The notes below the pieces were generated by a model that made no database searches, was not told the origin of the DNA, and saw nothing but the letters and a program-made list of their open reading frames with translations. From JAOUEA01 sp963825635 (GTDB taxonomy: Bacteria > Actinomycetota > UBA4738 > HRBIN12): DNA of 64,000 bases. This document shows positions 8,192 to 16,714 of this stretch, piece after piece. The translations under genes and the position numbers were made by a program. Every line of letters begins with the position of its first letter. The first letter of the stretch is position 1. The stretch is from assembly GCA_963825635.1 (NCBI GenBank), contig CAWGTU010000001.1, positions 186,001 to 250,000 of the forward strand, in the 5' to 3' direction.

Positions 8192-9091
8192 CTACAGCTG
8201 CATGAAGTCCGTCGTGGCGATGTCGCGCTGCCCCCGGCTGAACCGGCGGTAGAGCAGCAAGCCTCCCGCGACCACGAGCAGGGTCGTGATCAGCATCATC
8301 GTCGCGGCGGCGTTGACCTCGGGGGTCGGTGAGGCGCGTGAGGCGGTGTAGATCTTCTGAGCGAGCGTCTCGCTGCTGGCCTCGGCCGAGAGCGCGGCGA
8401 CGGTGACGAAGTCGTCCACGACGTCCGCGAACACGAGGGCCACGCTCGCGAGGATCGCCGGAGCGATCAGCGGCAGGAGGACGCGGCGGATCGCCCTGCT
8501 GGGGGTCGCACCCAGGTCCATCGCGGCCTCCTCGTACTCGGGGCCGATCGTGAGCAGACGGGCTCGCACGATGATCACCGGATAGCTCAGCTGGAAGCTG
8601 ATGAGCCCCAGGACCTGTGCCGGCGTGCCCAACGGAACGAGCCCTTGGAGCAGGTTGGTGAACAGGATGTAGAGGGAGACGCCCAGGATGATCTCGGGCA
8701 CCACGAACGAGAGCAGCATCGTGAAGTTCGCGGTCCGAGCGGGCCGGCCGTGCCACCGGTCGATGCCGATCGCGAACAACGTGCCGAGCGGCACCGCGAC
8801 CAGCACCGTCAGGAACGCGAGCTTGTACGTCTGTGCCATCGCGGAGCGCATCGCCGCGTCGCGCAGCAGCGAGTCGGTCGGGTCCTGCGTCCACCAGCGC
8901 AGCGAGAACCCCTGCCAGGAGATGCGCGATCGTCCGGCGTTGAACGAGAAGATCACGGCGATCACGACGGGCAGCAGCGACCAGAGCAGGTAGCCGATCG
9001 TCACGCCCTGCAGGATGCGAGGCTTGCGCCAGGGGTTGCGGAAGTACCCGGTGGGCGCGGCGGCGGAGGTGCGCTCGATCGCCGCGCTCAT
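8192..9091 (-). CDS. potC: polyamine-type ABC transporter permease
   Basis: 299 residues with six predicted helices, first at about 31-50 (TIGYLLWSLLPVVIAVIFSF). The EAA loop EEAAMDLGATPSRAIRRVLLPL (about 187-208, with the conserved Gly) contacts PotA. It shares a 4-nt TCAT/ATGA overlap with potB, so the pair is translationally coupled. Partner of PotB in the heterodimeric membrane channel. Confidence 0.88.
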   Translation of the reverse strand: MSAAIERTSAAAPTGYFRNPWRKPRILQGVTIGYLLWSLLPVVIAVIFSFNAGRSRISWQGFSLRWWTQDPTDSLLRDAAMRSAMAQTYKLAFLTVLVAVPLGTLFAIGIDRWHGRPARTANFTMLLSFVVPEIILGVSLYILFTNLLQGLVPLGTPAQVLGLISFQLSYPVIIVRARLLTIGPEYEEAAMDLGATPSRAIRRVLLPLIAPAILASVALVFADVVDDFVTVAALSAEASSETLAQKIYTASRASPTPEVNAAATMMLITTLLVVAGGLLLYRRFSRGQRDIATTDFMQL

Positions 9092-10071
9092 GCTTGCTCC
9101 GCGGCCCGCTTCGTCTCGCGCAGGTAGTAGAGCATCGGCACCAGCACGATCACACCCAGGATCAGCACGAGCGAAGCCATCCGTGTGGACCCTCCGGTCT
9201 GTGTGCGTTGCTCGCTGATCAGGTTGCCGAACATCGAGGTCTTCGTCGTGCCGAGCAGGTCGTTCGTGTAGTAGTCGCCGAACATCGGCAACGTGACGAT
9301 CACGATGCCGGCGAGGATCGCGGGCCGCGACAGCGGCAGGGTGACCCGCCAAAACGTCTGTCGACCGTTCGCGCCGAGGTCTCGCCCGGCCTCCAGCAGG
9401 CTCTCTTGGATCCTGTCGAGCGAGGCGTAGATCGGCAGGATCATGAAGGGGATGTAGCCGTAGACGAGGCCGAGGATCACCGTCACGTGCATCCCCGCCA
9501 GCCAGTTCGTGTCGCCCAGCCCGAGGGGCTGCATCAGAAAGTTGATCGGTCCGTCGACCTCCAGCAGGCCCTGCCACGCGTAGATCCTCATCAGGTAACT
9601 GATCCAGAGCGGCGAGACGAGCATGATGAGGATCAAACCCTTGTACTTGGTCGCTGCTCGGGCCGCGTAGTACGCAACGGTGTAGCCGATCACGAGGCAG
9701 ATCGCCGTGGCGGAGAAGACGTAGACGAACGTGCGGAACAGTGGCGGTCGGTAGATCGCGGTGCCCTCGTAGAACTTGCTGAGGGTCTCGTTGAAGGTCT
9801 CGAACGACCACCACCACGGCGCGTAGTAGGGGACGGGCTGTCCGAAGTTCCCGAAGTCCACCGTGCCGAAGGCGACCGAGAAGACGACGTAGAACGGCAG
9901 CAGGAACAGGAGGGCGAGCCACACGCTGCCGGGAGCGACGAACGACGGCCAGTACCAGCGCGGATACCAGACGCCGCCGTCGCGACCGGGCTGCGCGACC
10001 GACTCGCGGCGCCGCCTGAGGCGCCGTCGCAAGCCCCCCGCCTCTGCTGCCGGTGCCGCGATCTCAGGCAC
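9088..10071 (-). CDS. potB: polyamine-type ABC transporter permease
   Basis: 327 residues from a GTG at 10071. After an Arg-rich N-terminal tail (LRRRLRRRRE) come six hydrophobic helices and an EAA loop of the form LLEAGRDLGANGRQTFWRVT (around residues 217-236). The start overlaps the end of potD by 8 nt and the end overlaps potC by 4 nt, so potD-potB-potC form one coupled operon. It forms the inner-membrane pore with PotC. Confidence 0.88.
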   Translation of the reverse strand: MPEIAAPAAEAGGLRRRLRRRRESVAQPGRDGGVWYPRWYWPSFVAPGSVWLALLFLLPFYVVFSVAFGTVDFGNFGQPVPYYAPWWWSFETFNETLSKFYEGTAIYRPPLFRTFVYVFSATAICLVIGYTVAYYAARAATKYKGLILIMLVSPLWISYLMRIYAWQGLLEVDGPINFLMQPLGLGDTNWLAGMHVTVILGLVYGYIPFMILPIYASLDRIQESLLEAGRDLGANGRQTFWRVTLPLSRPAILAGIVIVTLPMFGDYYTNDLLGTTKTSMFGNLISEQRTQTGGSTRMASLVLILGVIVLVPMLYYLRETKRAAEQA

Positions 10072-11335
10072 CCGCCTTGATCTCGGTCCAGGCGTCGAGC
10101 CAGATCGCCTCGACTTCGGGCGTGAGCTCCACCGGGGTCAGATCGTCCACGAACATCGCTTCGGTCACGACCGCGTCGGAGAGGTTCTCGGGCACGACCC
10201 CCTGGTCGATCAGCGCACCGGGCTCGATCGACGTGAAGGGTGGCTGGTAGCCGTTCCAGTTGACGAAGTTGTCGGTCCCGTGCTTCTCGTCGAGCATGAA
10301 GTTGATGAACTCGTGTGCGAGGCGCGGGCGCTCCGCCGCCGCGGGCACGACCAGCGAGTCGTTGCCGATCATCGTCTGTCCCGGCTCGGGTCGCCAGTAG
10401 CCCAGCACGTCGGTGCCCGTGCCCTTCGGCAGGTACCACTGGGCGCCCACGATATCCCCCGACCAGGCCTCGGCGACCGTGAAGTCGCCGGCCGGAAGCT
10501 TCGCGTACACCCCGTTGATCGTGAGGCGAGCCTCGTTCTCGTTGATCGTCTCCAGGATCGCGACCTTGGCCGCGTCGATCAGTGCCGGGTCACCCGTATT
10601 CACGTCGAGGCTGCCGTTGCGCATGATCGTGACCGCGATCGTGTCGCCGTAGGAGTCGTAGAGGCTGATCTCGCCCGCGTACTCCGGGTTCCACAGGGCG
10701 TCCCAGCCCTGCGCTGCGGCGTCCTCGTCGCTCACTCGGTCGCGACGGTAGGCGATGCCCCAGGTGTAGATCGTGTAGGGCACCGTGTAGTTCCATCCCA
10801 GGTCGTAGTAGGGGCCTGGGTCCGAGTACGACGGCCAGACGTTCGCGAGCATGTTCGGGATCAGCTCGTGCTGCAGCGGCATCACCAGGTCGCGCTCGAC
10901 CAGCCGGCGCAGGTACCCGACGGTCGGCACGAACACGTCAGGCGTGACCTGCCCGTTGGCGACCTTCTGGATCCCCTCCTCCATGTTGTTGTAGGTCGTG
11001 ATCTCAACGTCGACGCCGTACTCCTCCTCGAACTCGGCGACGACCTTCTTGTGGATGTAGTCGGCCCAGTTGTAGAGCACGAGCGGGCCGGACTCGATCG
11101 GTGTGTCGGCGGCGATCGGGTCCATCGTCACGGGCAGCTCGACAGGGTTCTCCAGGGTCGCGATCGGGATCTCGGTGGCCGCGGACCCCGTGCCCGAACC
11201 GCCGGTGTCGTCTCCTGGCTTCGAGCATGCGGCGAGGATCGCGGAGAGCGAGGGGAGCGCGACGGCGCCGCCCGCCGCCCTTCCCAGGAACTGCCGTCGC
11301 GACCAGCGGTTCTCCATCGGGTGCCTTCCGATCAT
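10064..11335 (-). CDS. potD: polyamine-type ABC transporter substrate-binding lipoprotein
   Basis: 423 residues from the ATG at 11335, which has an AGGAGG ribosome site 6 nt upstream; a second ATG at 11317 with GGAAGG in front is a possible alternative. Twin-arginine motif SRRQFLGRA, hydrophobic core and lipobox AILAACS indicate a Tat-exported lipoprotein. The mature part shows VLYNWADYIHKKVVAEFEEE, YTVPYTIYTWGIAY and NFVNWNGYQPP, typical of the spermidine/putrescine binding family. First gene of the operon with potB and potC. Its paralogue is at 3100-4344. Confidence 0.88.
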   Translation of the reverse strand: MIGRHPMENRWSRRQFLGRAAGGAVALPSLSAILAACSKPGDDTGGSGTGSAATEIPIATLENPVELPVTMDPIAADTPIESGPLVLYNWADYIHKKVVAEFEEEYGVDVEITTYNNMEEGIQKVANGQVTPDVFVPTVGYLRRLVERDLVMPLQHELIPNMLANVWPSYSDPGPYYDLGWNYTVPYTIYTWGIAYRRDRVSDEDAAAQGWDALWNPEYAGEISLYDSYGDTIAVTIMRNGSLDVNTGDPALIDAAKVAILETINENEARLTINGVYAKLPAGDFTVAEAWSGDIVGAQWYLPKGTGTDVLGYWRPEPGQTMIGNDSLVVPAAAERPRLAHEFINFMLDEKHGTDNFVNWNGYQPPFTSIEPGALIDQGVVPENLSDAVVTEAMFVDDLTPVELTPEVEAIWLDAWTEIKAGA

Positions 11336-11355
11336 GCGATGCCTCCTCGTTGCGG

Positions 11356-11374
11356 CGCTCAACGAGATTGAGCG
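11356..11374. promoter_or_regulatory. inverted repeat in the potD leader
   Basis: CGCTCAA - CGAGA - TTGAGCG, a perfect 7-bp inverted repeat, lies 21 bp upstream of the potD start and downstream of the minus-strand hexamer TATGGT (11400-11405). It could be a repressor operator or an RNA hairpin in the leader that exposes or hides the AGGAGG site. Confidence 0.4.
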
Positions 11375-11399
11375 GCCGTTCAGGTCGATGGCGCTGAGT

Positions 11400-11405
11400 A
11401 CCATA
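11400..11405 (-). promoter_or_regulatory. candidate -10 element of the potDBC operon
   Basis: Minus-strand TATGGT (plus strand accata) about 65 nt upstream of the potD start. No convincing -35 at 17 nt. The predicted leader would contain the inverted repeat at 11356-11374. Confidence 0.35.
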
Positions 11406-11475
11406 GGCGCACCGTGCCCTGCAAGTGTCGCCCACGCGCGCCGCGTTCCGGTAGTCCACGGGGACCCCGTCACTG

Positions 11476-12714
11476 ATGCATACGACGGCGAGGGTCCTCG
11501 TGGTTGGTGCCGGGTTCTCCGGTCTGTCGGCCGCGCGTCGGCTCGCCGACGCAGGGGTCGACGTCACGGTGCTCGAGGCGAGGGACCGCGTCGGGGGCAG
11601 GGTCTGGTCGGTCACCCTTACGAACGGCGCCGTCGTGGAGATGGGGGCCGAATGGATCATGGCGGGCGACACGCGGGTGCGGGAGTTCGCGGAGCGATTC
11701 GACCTCGCGCTCGTGGAGACAGGTGCCTCGTACGGGCGGCGTGAGCCATGGGGTGCGGGCGCCGCATCGCTCGAGGCGCAGCATCGTTTCCTCGAGCGGG
11801 CGAACGACGCCATCGCGGCTCTTCCGCCCGAGCGGGTGGCGTCGCTGTCCGTCGGTGAGTTCCTCGCCTCGCTCGACGGCGACGAGGGCGCGCGGTCGAT
11901 CGTGATGCTGCGGCTGGCCGGCACGTGCGCCATGGATCTGCACGAGGTCGCGCTCGCCGAGTTCGGTGGCGAGCGGCCCTTCTCGCCCCACGTCGATCAG
12001 TACGTGCGGGTGGGCGTCGGGAACCAGGCGATCGCTCGCGAGCTCGCGGCGTCGTTGCCCGACGTGCGGACCGGGCACGCGGTCGACGCGATCGAGCACG
12101 ACGGCGAGGGGGTCACGGTGAGGGTCGGGCCGCGCGCCGAGCGCGCGGACGCCGTGGTGGTCGCGGTCCCGTCGCCGATCGCGGCACGCATGACGTTCCT
12201 GCCCGCGCTCCCGGACGCTCTCGCGTCGGCGCTCGCGACGCTGCGCCTGGGTGAGGCATCGAAGTTCGCGGTCGCGACGAAGGAGCACCCTCCGGCACGG
12301 TCGCGTCAGGCGACGGATCGATCGATGTGGTGCTGGACGGCGAACGGAGAGGGCGGCAGGACGCGGCGCTGCGTCGCCGCGTTCGCAGGCTCCCACGCCG
12401 CGCAGGAGTCGCTCGGCGTGACCCGCGGCGAGGTCCTGCCCTGGCTCGAGGCGGTCCGCTCGATGAACCCCGACCTCACGCTCGTGGGGGAGCCCGTGCT
12501 CTACGCGTGGGCCGACGACCCCTTCACGCTGGGCGGGTACTCGACCTGGGATCAGGCATCGTGGGGGCGACGTGGCCTCCTCACCCGCCCGGTCGGTCCG
12601 ATCGCGTTCGCCGGCGAGCACACCGCAGGCGAGCATCACGGCACGATGGAGGGCGCGCTGCGATCGGGGGATCGCGCAGCCCGCCAGGTGCTCGATCGAC
12701 TCGGGTCGCGCTAG
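11476..12714 (+). CDS. flavin-containing monoamine oxidase family protein
   Basis: 412 residues. FAD-binding VVGAGFSGLSAARRLADAG at the N-terminus followed by LEARDRVGGRVWS (the amine-oxidase fingerprint), and the closing FAGEHTAGEHHGTMEGAL block that contacts FAD. These enzymes oxidise primary or secondary amines, or polyamines, to aldehydes/imines with hydrogen peroxide as by-product. The location 140 bp from potD and divergent from it suggests a polyamine or related amine as substrate (inference). The start ATG at 11476 has no clear ribosome site. Confidence 0.82.
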   Translation: MHTTARVLVVGAGFSGLSAARRLADAGVDVTVLEARDRVGGRVWSVTLTNGAVVEMGAEWIMAGDTRVREFAERFDLALVETGASYGRREPWGAGAASLEAQHRFLERANDAIAALPPERVASLSVGEFLASLDGDEGARSIVMLRLAGTCAMDLHEVALAEFGGERPFSPHVDQYVRVGVGNQAIARELAASLPDVRTGHAVDAIEHDGEGVTVRVGPRAERADAVVVAVPSPIAARMTFLPALPDALASALATLRLGEASKFAVATKEHPPARSRQATDRSMWCWTANGEGGRTRRCVAAFAGSHAAQESLGVTRGEVLPWLEAVRSMNPDLTLVGEPVLYAWADDPFTLGGYSTWDQASWGRRGLLTRPVGPIAFAGEHTAGEHHGTMEGALRSGDRAARQVLDRLGSR

Positions 12715-12715
12715 C

Positions 12716-12758
12716 ATCCCTTGCCTCGCGCTCGGCACCGGCCGAACGCGAGAGGGAT
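12716..12758 (+). other. long two-tier hairpin between amine oxidase and crotonase genes
   Basis: Outer arms ATCCCT (12716-12721) and AGGGAT (12753-12758) enclose inner arms CTCGCGCTCGG (12725-12735) and CCGAACGCGAG (12742-12752), 10 of 11 paired, around a CACCGG loop. There is a 3-nt bulge on the left. No U-run follows. It begins 2 nt after the amine-oxidase stop and ends 23 nt before the crotonase GTG. It may be a terminator, an RNA processing or stability element, or an attenuator for the downstream operon. Confidence 0.5.
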
Positions 12759-12781
12759 CGATCGACGAGAGAGGGAAGTCC

Positions 12782-13618
12782 GTGAGCCAGTCGACCGCCG
12801 CAGAACCCGTGCTGCTCGTCGAGGACGTCGGACCGGTCCGACGACTCACGATGAACCGTCCGGATGCCCTGAACGCCCTGAACGGCGAGCTGATCGACGC
12901 CATGTCGACCGCCCTGCGCGCGGCGAGCGAGGACGACGACGTGCGCGTCGTGATCCTGCGGGGCGCCGGCCGGGCATTCTGCGCCGGATACGACCTCAAC
13001 GAGGATGCCGAGGGCGGCGAGCACGACGCACGGGTCTGGCACGAGGAGCTCGCCCGTTCGACCGAGCGCATGCTCGAGTTCACGGAGTGCCCCAAGCCCA
13101 CGCTCGCGCAGGTGCACTCGTACTGCCTGGCGGGGGGCACCGACCTGATGCTCGCGTGCGACCTCGCGGTGGTGGCCGACGACGCGAAGTTCGGCTACGT
13201 CGACATCCGCTTCGGCTCGGGCGTCGTGTCGATGTTCCTGCCGTGGGTCGTCGGCGTGCGTCAGGCCAAGGAACTGCTGTTCACGGGCGAGGATCGGGTG
13301 AGCGCCGACGAGGCCCTGCGCATCGGCATGGTGAACCGCGTGGTGCCTGCCGCCGACCTCGACGGGGCGACGCTGGCGCTCGCGAACGAGATCGCGAAGA
13401 ACGAGCCCTTCGTGGTGCAGACGACGAAGCGAGCGGTGAACCGTGCGTGGGACGTCGCCGGGTTCCGGGCGGCGATGGCCGCCAACACCGAGCTCGACGT
13501 GTTGATCGAGACGGCGAACCTCCCCGCCCGCGACGAGTTCCGGCGCATCACCCAGGAGGAGGGGTTGAAGGCGGCGATCGCCTGGCGCGACGAGCGCTTC
13601 CGGGGTGACCCGGCGTGA
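12782..13618 (+). CDS. enoyl-CoA hydratase/isomerase (crotonase) family protein
   Basis: 278 residues from a GTG at 12782 preceded by GAGAGGGAA. Crotonase fold: MNRPDALNALNG, oxyanion-hole segment RAFCAGYDLNED and the second oxyanion strand YCLAGGTDLMLACDLAVV. Members hydrate or isomerise acyl-CoA esters in the cytosol. It is translationally coupled (GTGA overlap) to an acyl-CoA synthetase gene, so the two probably act on the same acyl group; carnityl-CoA or a branched acyl-CoA are possible but not shown by sequence. Confidence 0.85.
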   Translation: MSQSTAAEPVLLVEDVGPVRRLTMNRPDALNALNGELIDAMSTALRAASEDDDVRVVILRGAGRAFCAGYDLNEDAEGGEHDARVWHEELARSTERMLEFTECPKPTLAQVHSYCLAGGTDLMLACDLAVVADDAKFGYVDIRFGSGVVSMFLPWVVGVRQAKELLFTGEDRVSADEALRIGMVNRVVPAADLDGATLALANEIAKNEPFVVQTTKRAVNRAWDVAGFRAAMAANTELDVLIETANLPARDEFRRITQEEGLKAAIAWRDERFRGDPA

Positions 13619-15738
13619 GCCGCTCACGCTCGCGGCGCCCCCGGTACGACCTCACGCCGCTGCTCGCTCCTCGATCGATCGCGGTCGTCGGCGCGTCGGA
13701 GTCCCCGGACTCCTGGGCACCCGAGATCGAACGGTCCCTGCGCCACGTCGGCTACGACGGTGAGCTCTTCCCGGTCAACCCGAAGTACGACGAGGTGTGG
13801 GGTCGCCGGTGTCTGCATGCGATCGGGGAGCTGCCGCGGGGGGTCGACCTCGTGGTGTTCGTCGTGCCCGCCCGCGTGGTCGTTCGCATGATCGACGACT
13901 GCGGCGCCCGCGGCGTGCGGGGCATCATGGTGGTCTCGTCGGGGTTCGCCGAGGCGGGCGAGGAGGGCGTCGTCCTCCAGGCGGAGCTTCGGGAGGCCGC
14001 GCTGCGCACCCGTATCCCGGTGCTCGGGCCCAACGTCGAAGGTTTCGTGAACTACGTCGACCGCGTCGCCCCCTACGGCACCACCCCGCCTCCGGAGCCG
14101 CTTCCCGGCACGATCAGCGTGATCAGCCAGAGCGGCACGGTGGCATGGGCGATGAACCAGCAGGCCTCGGACCGTGGGGTGGGGCTGCGGATCATCCTCG
14201 GTGTCGGTAACGAGGCCGTGGTCGGGCTCGGCGACATGTTCGCGTGGGCGGCCGCCGATCCGAAGACGAAGGTCGTCACGAGCTACATCGAGACGATGCG
14301 CGACGTCGAGGGCATCGACCGGGGGCTCGATGCGTTGCGCCGCGCCGGCAAGCCCGTGTTGATCTGCGCGCCCGAGGGTAGGAGCGAGGCGGCCCGCCGC
14401 TCGATCGTGGCGCACACGGGGGCGCTCGCCGGCAACACGACGCTGCGCGACGCCTGGCTCCGTGCGCAAGGCGTGATCCTGGTCGAGGACCCGGTGACGA
14501 TGTTCGAGGCAGCCCTGCTGCTCTCGAAGGAGCGGAAGTTGCGCACACCCGGCGTCGCCGCGGCGCTGCAGTCGGGCGGCGCGTGCACCCTGTTCGCGGA
14601 GGCCGCCGGGACCGCCGGCCTGCAACTGCCGGAGTTCTCGTCGACGACGCGGCGCACGCTGGCCAAGGTGCTGCCGCACTTCGCCTCCCAGAACAACCCG
14701 CTCGACGTGACCGGACAGGCCGCCGTCGAGACCGAGATGTACGAGGGCGCGCTCGAGGCGCTCGCGAACGACCCCTCGGTGGGCCTGATCGCCTTCGATG
14801 CCTTCCCTCCGAGGCTCGAGGGTGAGACGCCGTGGGCCGACCCCGTTCTGCGCACGGTCGCGAGGCTGCGGCGCGAGACCGGAGTGGTGTTCGCGAGCGT
14901 CGCGATGAGCCCGCTCGCCTACGCGCCGGCGGCGAGATCGTTCACGATGAAGCATGCCCTGCCGTTCCTGCAGGGCCACCATGCGTCGGCGGGTGCGATC
15001 AGGGCGCTCGTCGAGTTCCAGGGCGCGAAGGGGCGGGCGACCGCCGACGACCTGCCACCGCACCCCGAGCGCGCGAAGGCCCTGCGGGTGCTGCGAGGCC
15101 ACGAAGGTCCGATCGACGAGGAGACGGGCGCCAGGATCCTGCAACTCTATGGGGTGGCCCGGCCGAAGGAGCGGTCGGTCGCGACGCCCGAGCTCGCGGC
15201 GTCGTTCGCCCGCACGGTCGGGTTCCCTGTCGTCGTGAAGGCGCAGGCGCCCGAGATCCCGCACAAGGCGAAGCTCGGCGGGGTACGGCTCGGTCTGCGG
15301 AACGCGACCGATGTCGAGGTGGCCGCGGCCGAGGTGCTCGAGGCAGCCAAGCGGGCGGGCGCACGCGCGCCGAAGGTGCTCGTGCAGCAGATGGTGCGCG
15401 GCACCGAGGTGCTCGTGGGCGCCGTCGTGGACGAGCGGTTCGGGCCGATGATCACCATGCGGCCCGGCGGAGCGGTCGCCGAGGAGGGCGAGGCGGTCTT
15501 CGTGCCGTGTCCGCTCACCCCGGCGCAGGCGCGCACCTACGTCGCCGATCAGGCGGCGCATTGTGGGCTCGACGCGCACGACCACGATCTGCGCGCCGCC
15601 GCGAAGGCCGTCGAGGCGATCGCTCGCATCGCTCACGACCTCCGAGGCCGGCTGACCTCGTTCGAAGCGAACCCTCTGCTCGTGGGCGAGCGTGGCGCGG
15701 TGGCCGTCGATGCCCTCGCGGAAGTCCGCCCCGCGTGA
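13615..15738 (+). CDS. ATP-grasp acyl-CoA synthetase (acetate-CoA ligase family, NDP-forming type)
   Basis: 707 residues. Order of domains: CoA-binding Rossmann domain (SIAVVGASESPDSW, about 20-33), succinyl-CoA-ligase-like domain with the phosphohistidine-type block SIVAHTGALAGN near residue 267, and C-terminal ATP-grasp domain (FPVVVKAQAPEIPHKAKLGGV, about 537-557; MVRGTEVLVGAVVDERFG). Alpha and beta parts are fused in one chain, as in ACD/Acs-type and acyl-CoA synthetases of this superfamily. It makes an acyl-CoA from acid, CoA and nucleotide triphosphate, or the reverse. GTG start overlaps the crotonase stop by 4 nt; the EamA gene overlaps the end by 4 nt. Confidence 0.85.
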   Translation: MSRSRSRRPRYDLTPLLAPRSIAVVGASESPDSWAPEIERSLRHVGYDGELFPVNPKYDEVWGRRCLHAIGELPRGVDLVVFVVPARVVVRMIDDCGARGVRGIMVVSSGFAEAGEEGVVLQAELREAALRTRIPVLGPNVEGFVNYVDRVAPYGTTPPPEPLPGTISVISQSGTVAWAMNQQASDRGVGLRIILGVGNEAVVGLGDMFAWAAADPKTKVVTSYIETMRDVEGIDRGLDALRRAGKPVLICAPEGRSEAARRSIVAHTGALAGNTTLRDAWLRAQGVILVEDPVTMFEAALLLSKERKLRTPGVAAALQSGGACTLFAEAAGTAGLQLPEFSSTTRRTLAKVLPHFASQNNPLDVTGQAAVETEMYEGALEALANDPSVGLIAFDAFPPRLEGETPWADPVLRTVARLRRETGVVFASVAMSPLAYAPAARSFTMKHALPFLQGHHASAGAIRALVEFQGAKGRATADDLPPHPERAKALRVLRGHEGPIDEETGARILQLYGVARPKERSVATPELAASFARTVGFPVVVKAQAPEIPHKAKLGGVRLGLRNATDVEVAAAEVLEAAKRAGARAPKVLVQQMVRGTEVLVGAVVDERFGPMITMRPGGAVAEEGEAVFVPCPLTPAQARTYVADQAAHCGLDAHDHDLRAAAKAVEAIARIAHDLRGRLTSFEANPLLVGERGAVAVDALAEVRPA

Positions 15739-16583
15739 TCTACGGCCTCGCGGCAGCCCTCGGCTGGGGGCTCGCCGACTTCACGGGGGCCGTCGGTGGT
15801 CGGCGCATCGGCAGCCTTCCGACCGTGATGGTCGCCCAGGCGTTGAGCGCCGTCGTGATGACCGGCTTCATGATCGCCGGCGACCACGATCCGGGCATCA
15901 TGGCTCCGTACGCGGTGTTCGTGGTGATGAACGGCCTCGCCTCGGGTGGCGCCTACCTGTCGCACTACCGCGCGCTGCAGCTCGGGCCGGTCGCCGTCGT
16001 CTCTCCGATCGGGGCGACGTATGCGGTCGTCGGCGTCACCCTCGCCGTCGTGGTGCTCGGCGAGCGTCCCGGTCCCGCGGCGATCGTGGGAGGCGCGATC
16101 ACGGTGCTCGGCGTGATGCTCACCTCGACCGACCTCGCGAAGCTGCGGGCGGGAACCCATACGAGACCGCCGGGGCTGCCGTGGGCGATCGTCTCGGCGG
16201 TGCTGTTCGGCATCGGTGGGTTCTTCCTCGGCTACTTCGCGCAGGAAGTCGGATGGGTCCCGGGCCTGTGGGCCTCGCGGTGCGCGCAGCTCGCGATGTT
16301 CACCGCCTTGTCGGTCGTCCGTCGGCGAGAGTTCGACCGCCTGGGCTGGAACGTGGGGTTGGTGATCGCGCTGGCGTCCGGCGCCGCGGACCTCCTCGGG
16401 GTCGTGACCTACTCGATCGGCGCGTCGCAGGGGCTGCTCTCGATCGTGCTGATCGCCTCGGCCGTGTTCCCACTGATCGCCGTCGCGCTCTCGATCGGGT
16501 TCTTGCACGAACGTCCGGTGGCGAACCAGTACGCGGGGATCGCCCTGGTCGTGACGGGCCTGCTCGTGCTCGGCCTCGCCTGA
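15735..16583 (+). CDS. EamA/DMT-superfamily transporter
   Basis: 282 residues from a GTG at 15735, with ten hydrophobic segments arranged as two repeats of five. Repeat 1 ends near VLGVMLTSTDL and repeat 2 has the typical SIVLIASAVFPLIAVALSIGFLHERP, matching EamA motif positions before the last helix. It is in the membrane and probably exports or imports a small metabolite. The GTGA overlap with the synthetase gene ties it to the acyl-CoA operon, so its cargo may be the acid handled there (inference). Confidence 0.8.
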   Translation: MIYGLAAALGWGLADFTGAVGGRRIGSLPTVMVAQALSAVVMTGFMIAGDHDPGIMAPYAVFVVMNGLASGGAYLSHYRALQLGPVAVVSPIGATYAVVGVTLAVVVLGERPGPAAIVGGAITVLGVMLTSTDLAKLRAGTHTRPPGLPWAIVSAVLFGIGGFFLGYFAQEVGWVPGLWASRCAQLAMFTALSVVRRREFDRLGWNVGLVIALASGAADLLGVVTYSIGASQGLLSIVLIASAVFPLIAVALSIGFLHERPVANQYAGIALVVTGLLVLGLA

Positions 16584-16714
16584 CGTCGCCTCGACGCATC
16601 TGCCGTTGTCGGCTCCGCAACCCCCGACTTGCGCGCACCTGCACGGAGAACCAGTATCGGTCGGTCCGTACGGTGGGTCCGTCGAGGGCCCGACCCGGGA
16701 GGGGGTGCCGCACC

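Noticed and set aside
13624..15636. A 670-codon minus-strand frame under the acyl-CoA synthetase gene
   Set aside because: Composition typical of a shadow frame (very high Arg/His/Leu), no motif.
16628..16680. Sigma70-like promoter for proV (TTGCGC ... TATCGG or TACGGT)
   Set aside because: Hexamers are present but spacings are 20 nt or lack a -35; not convincing enough to list.
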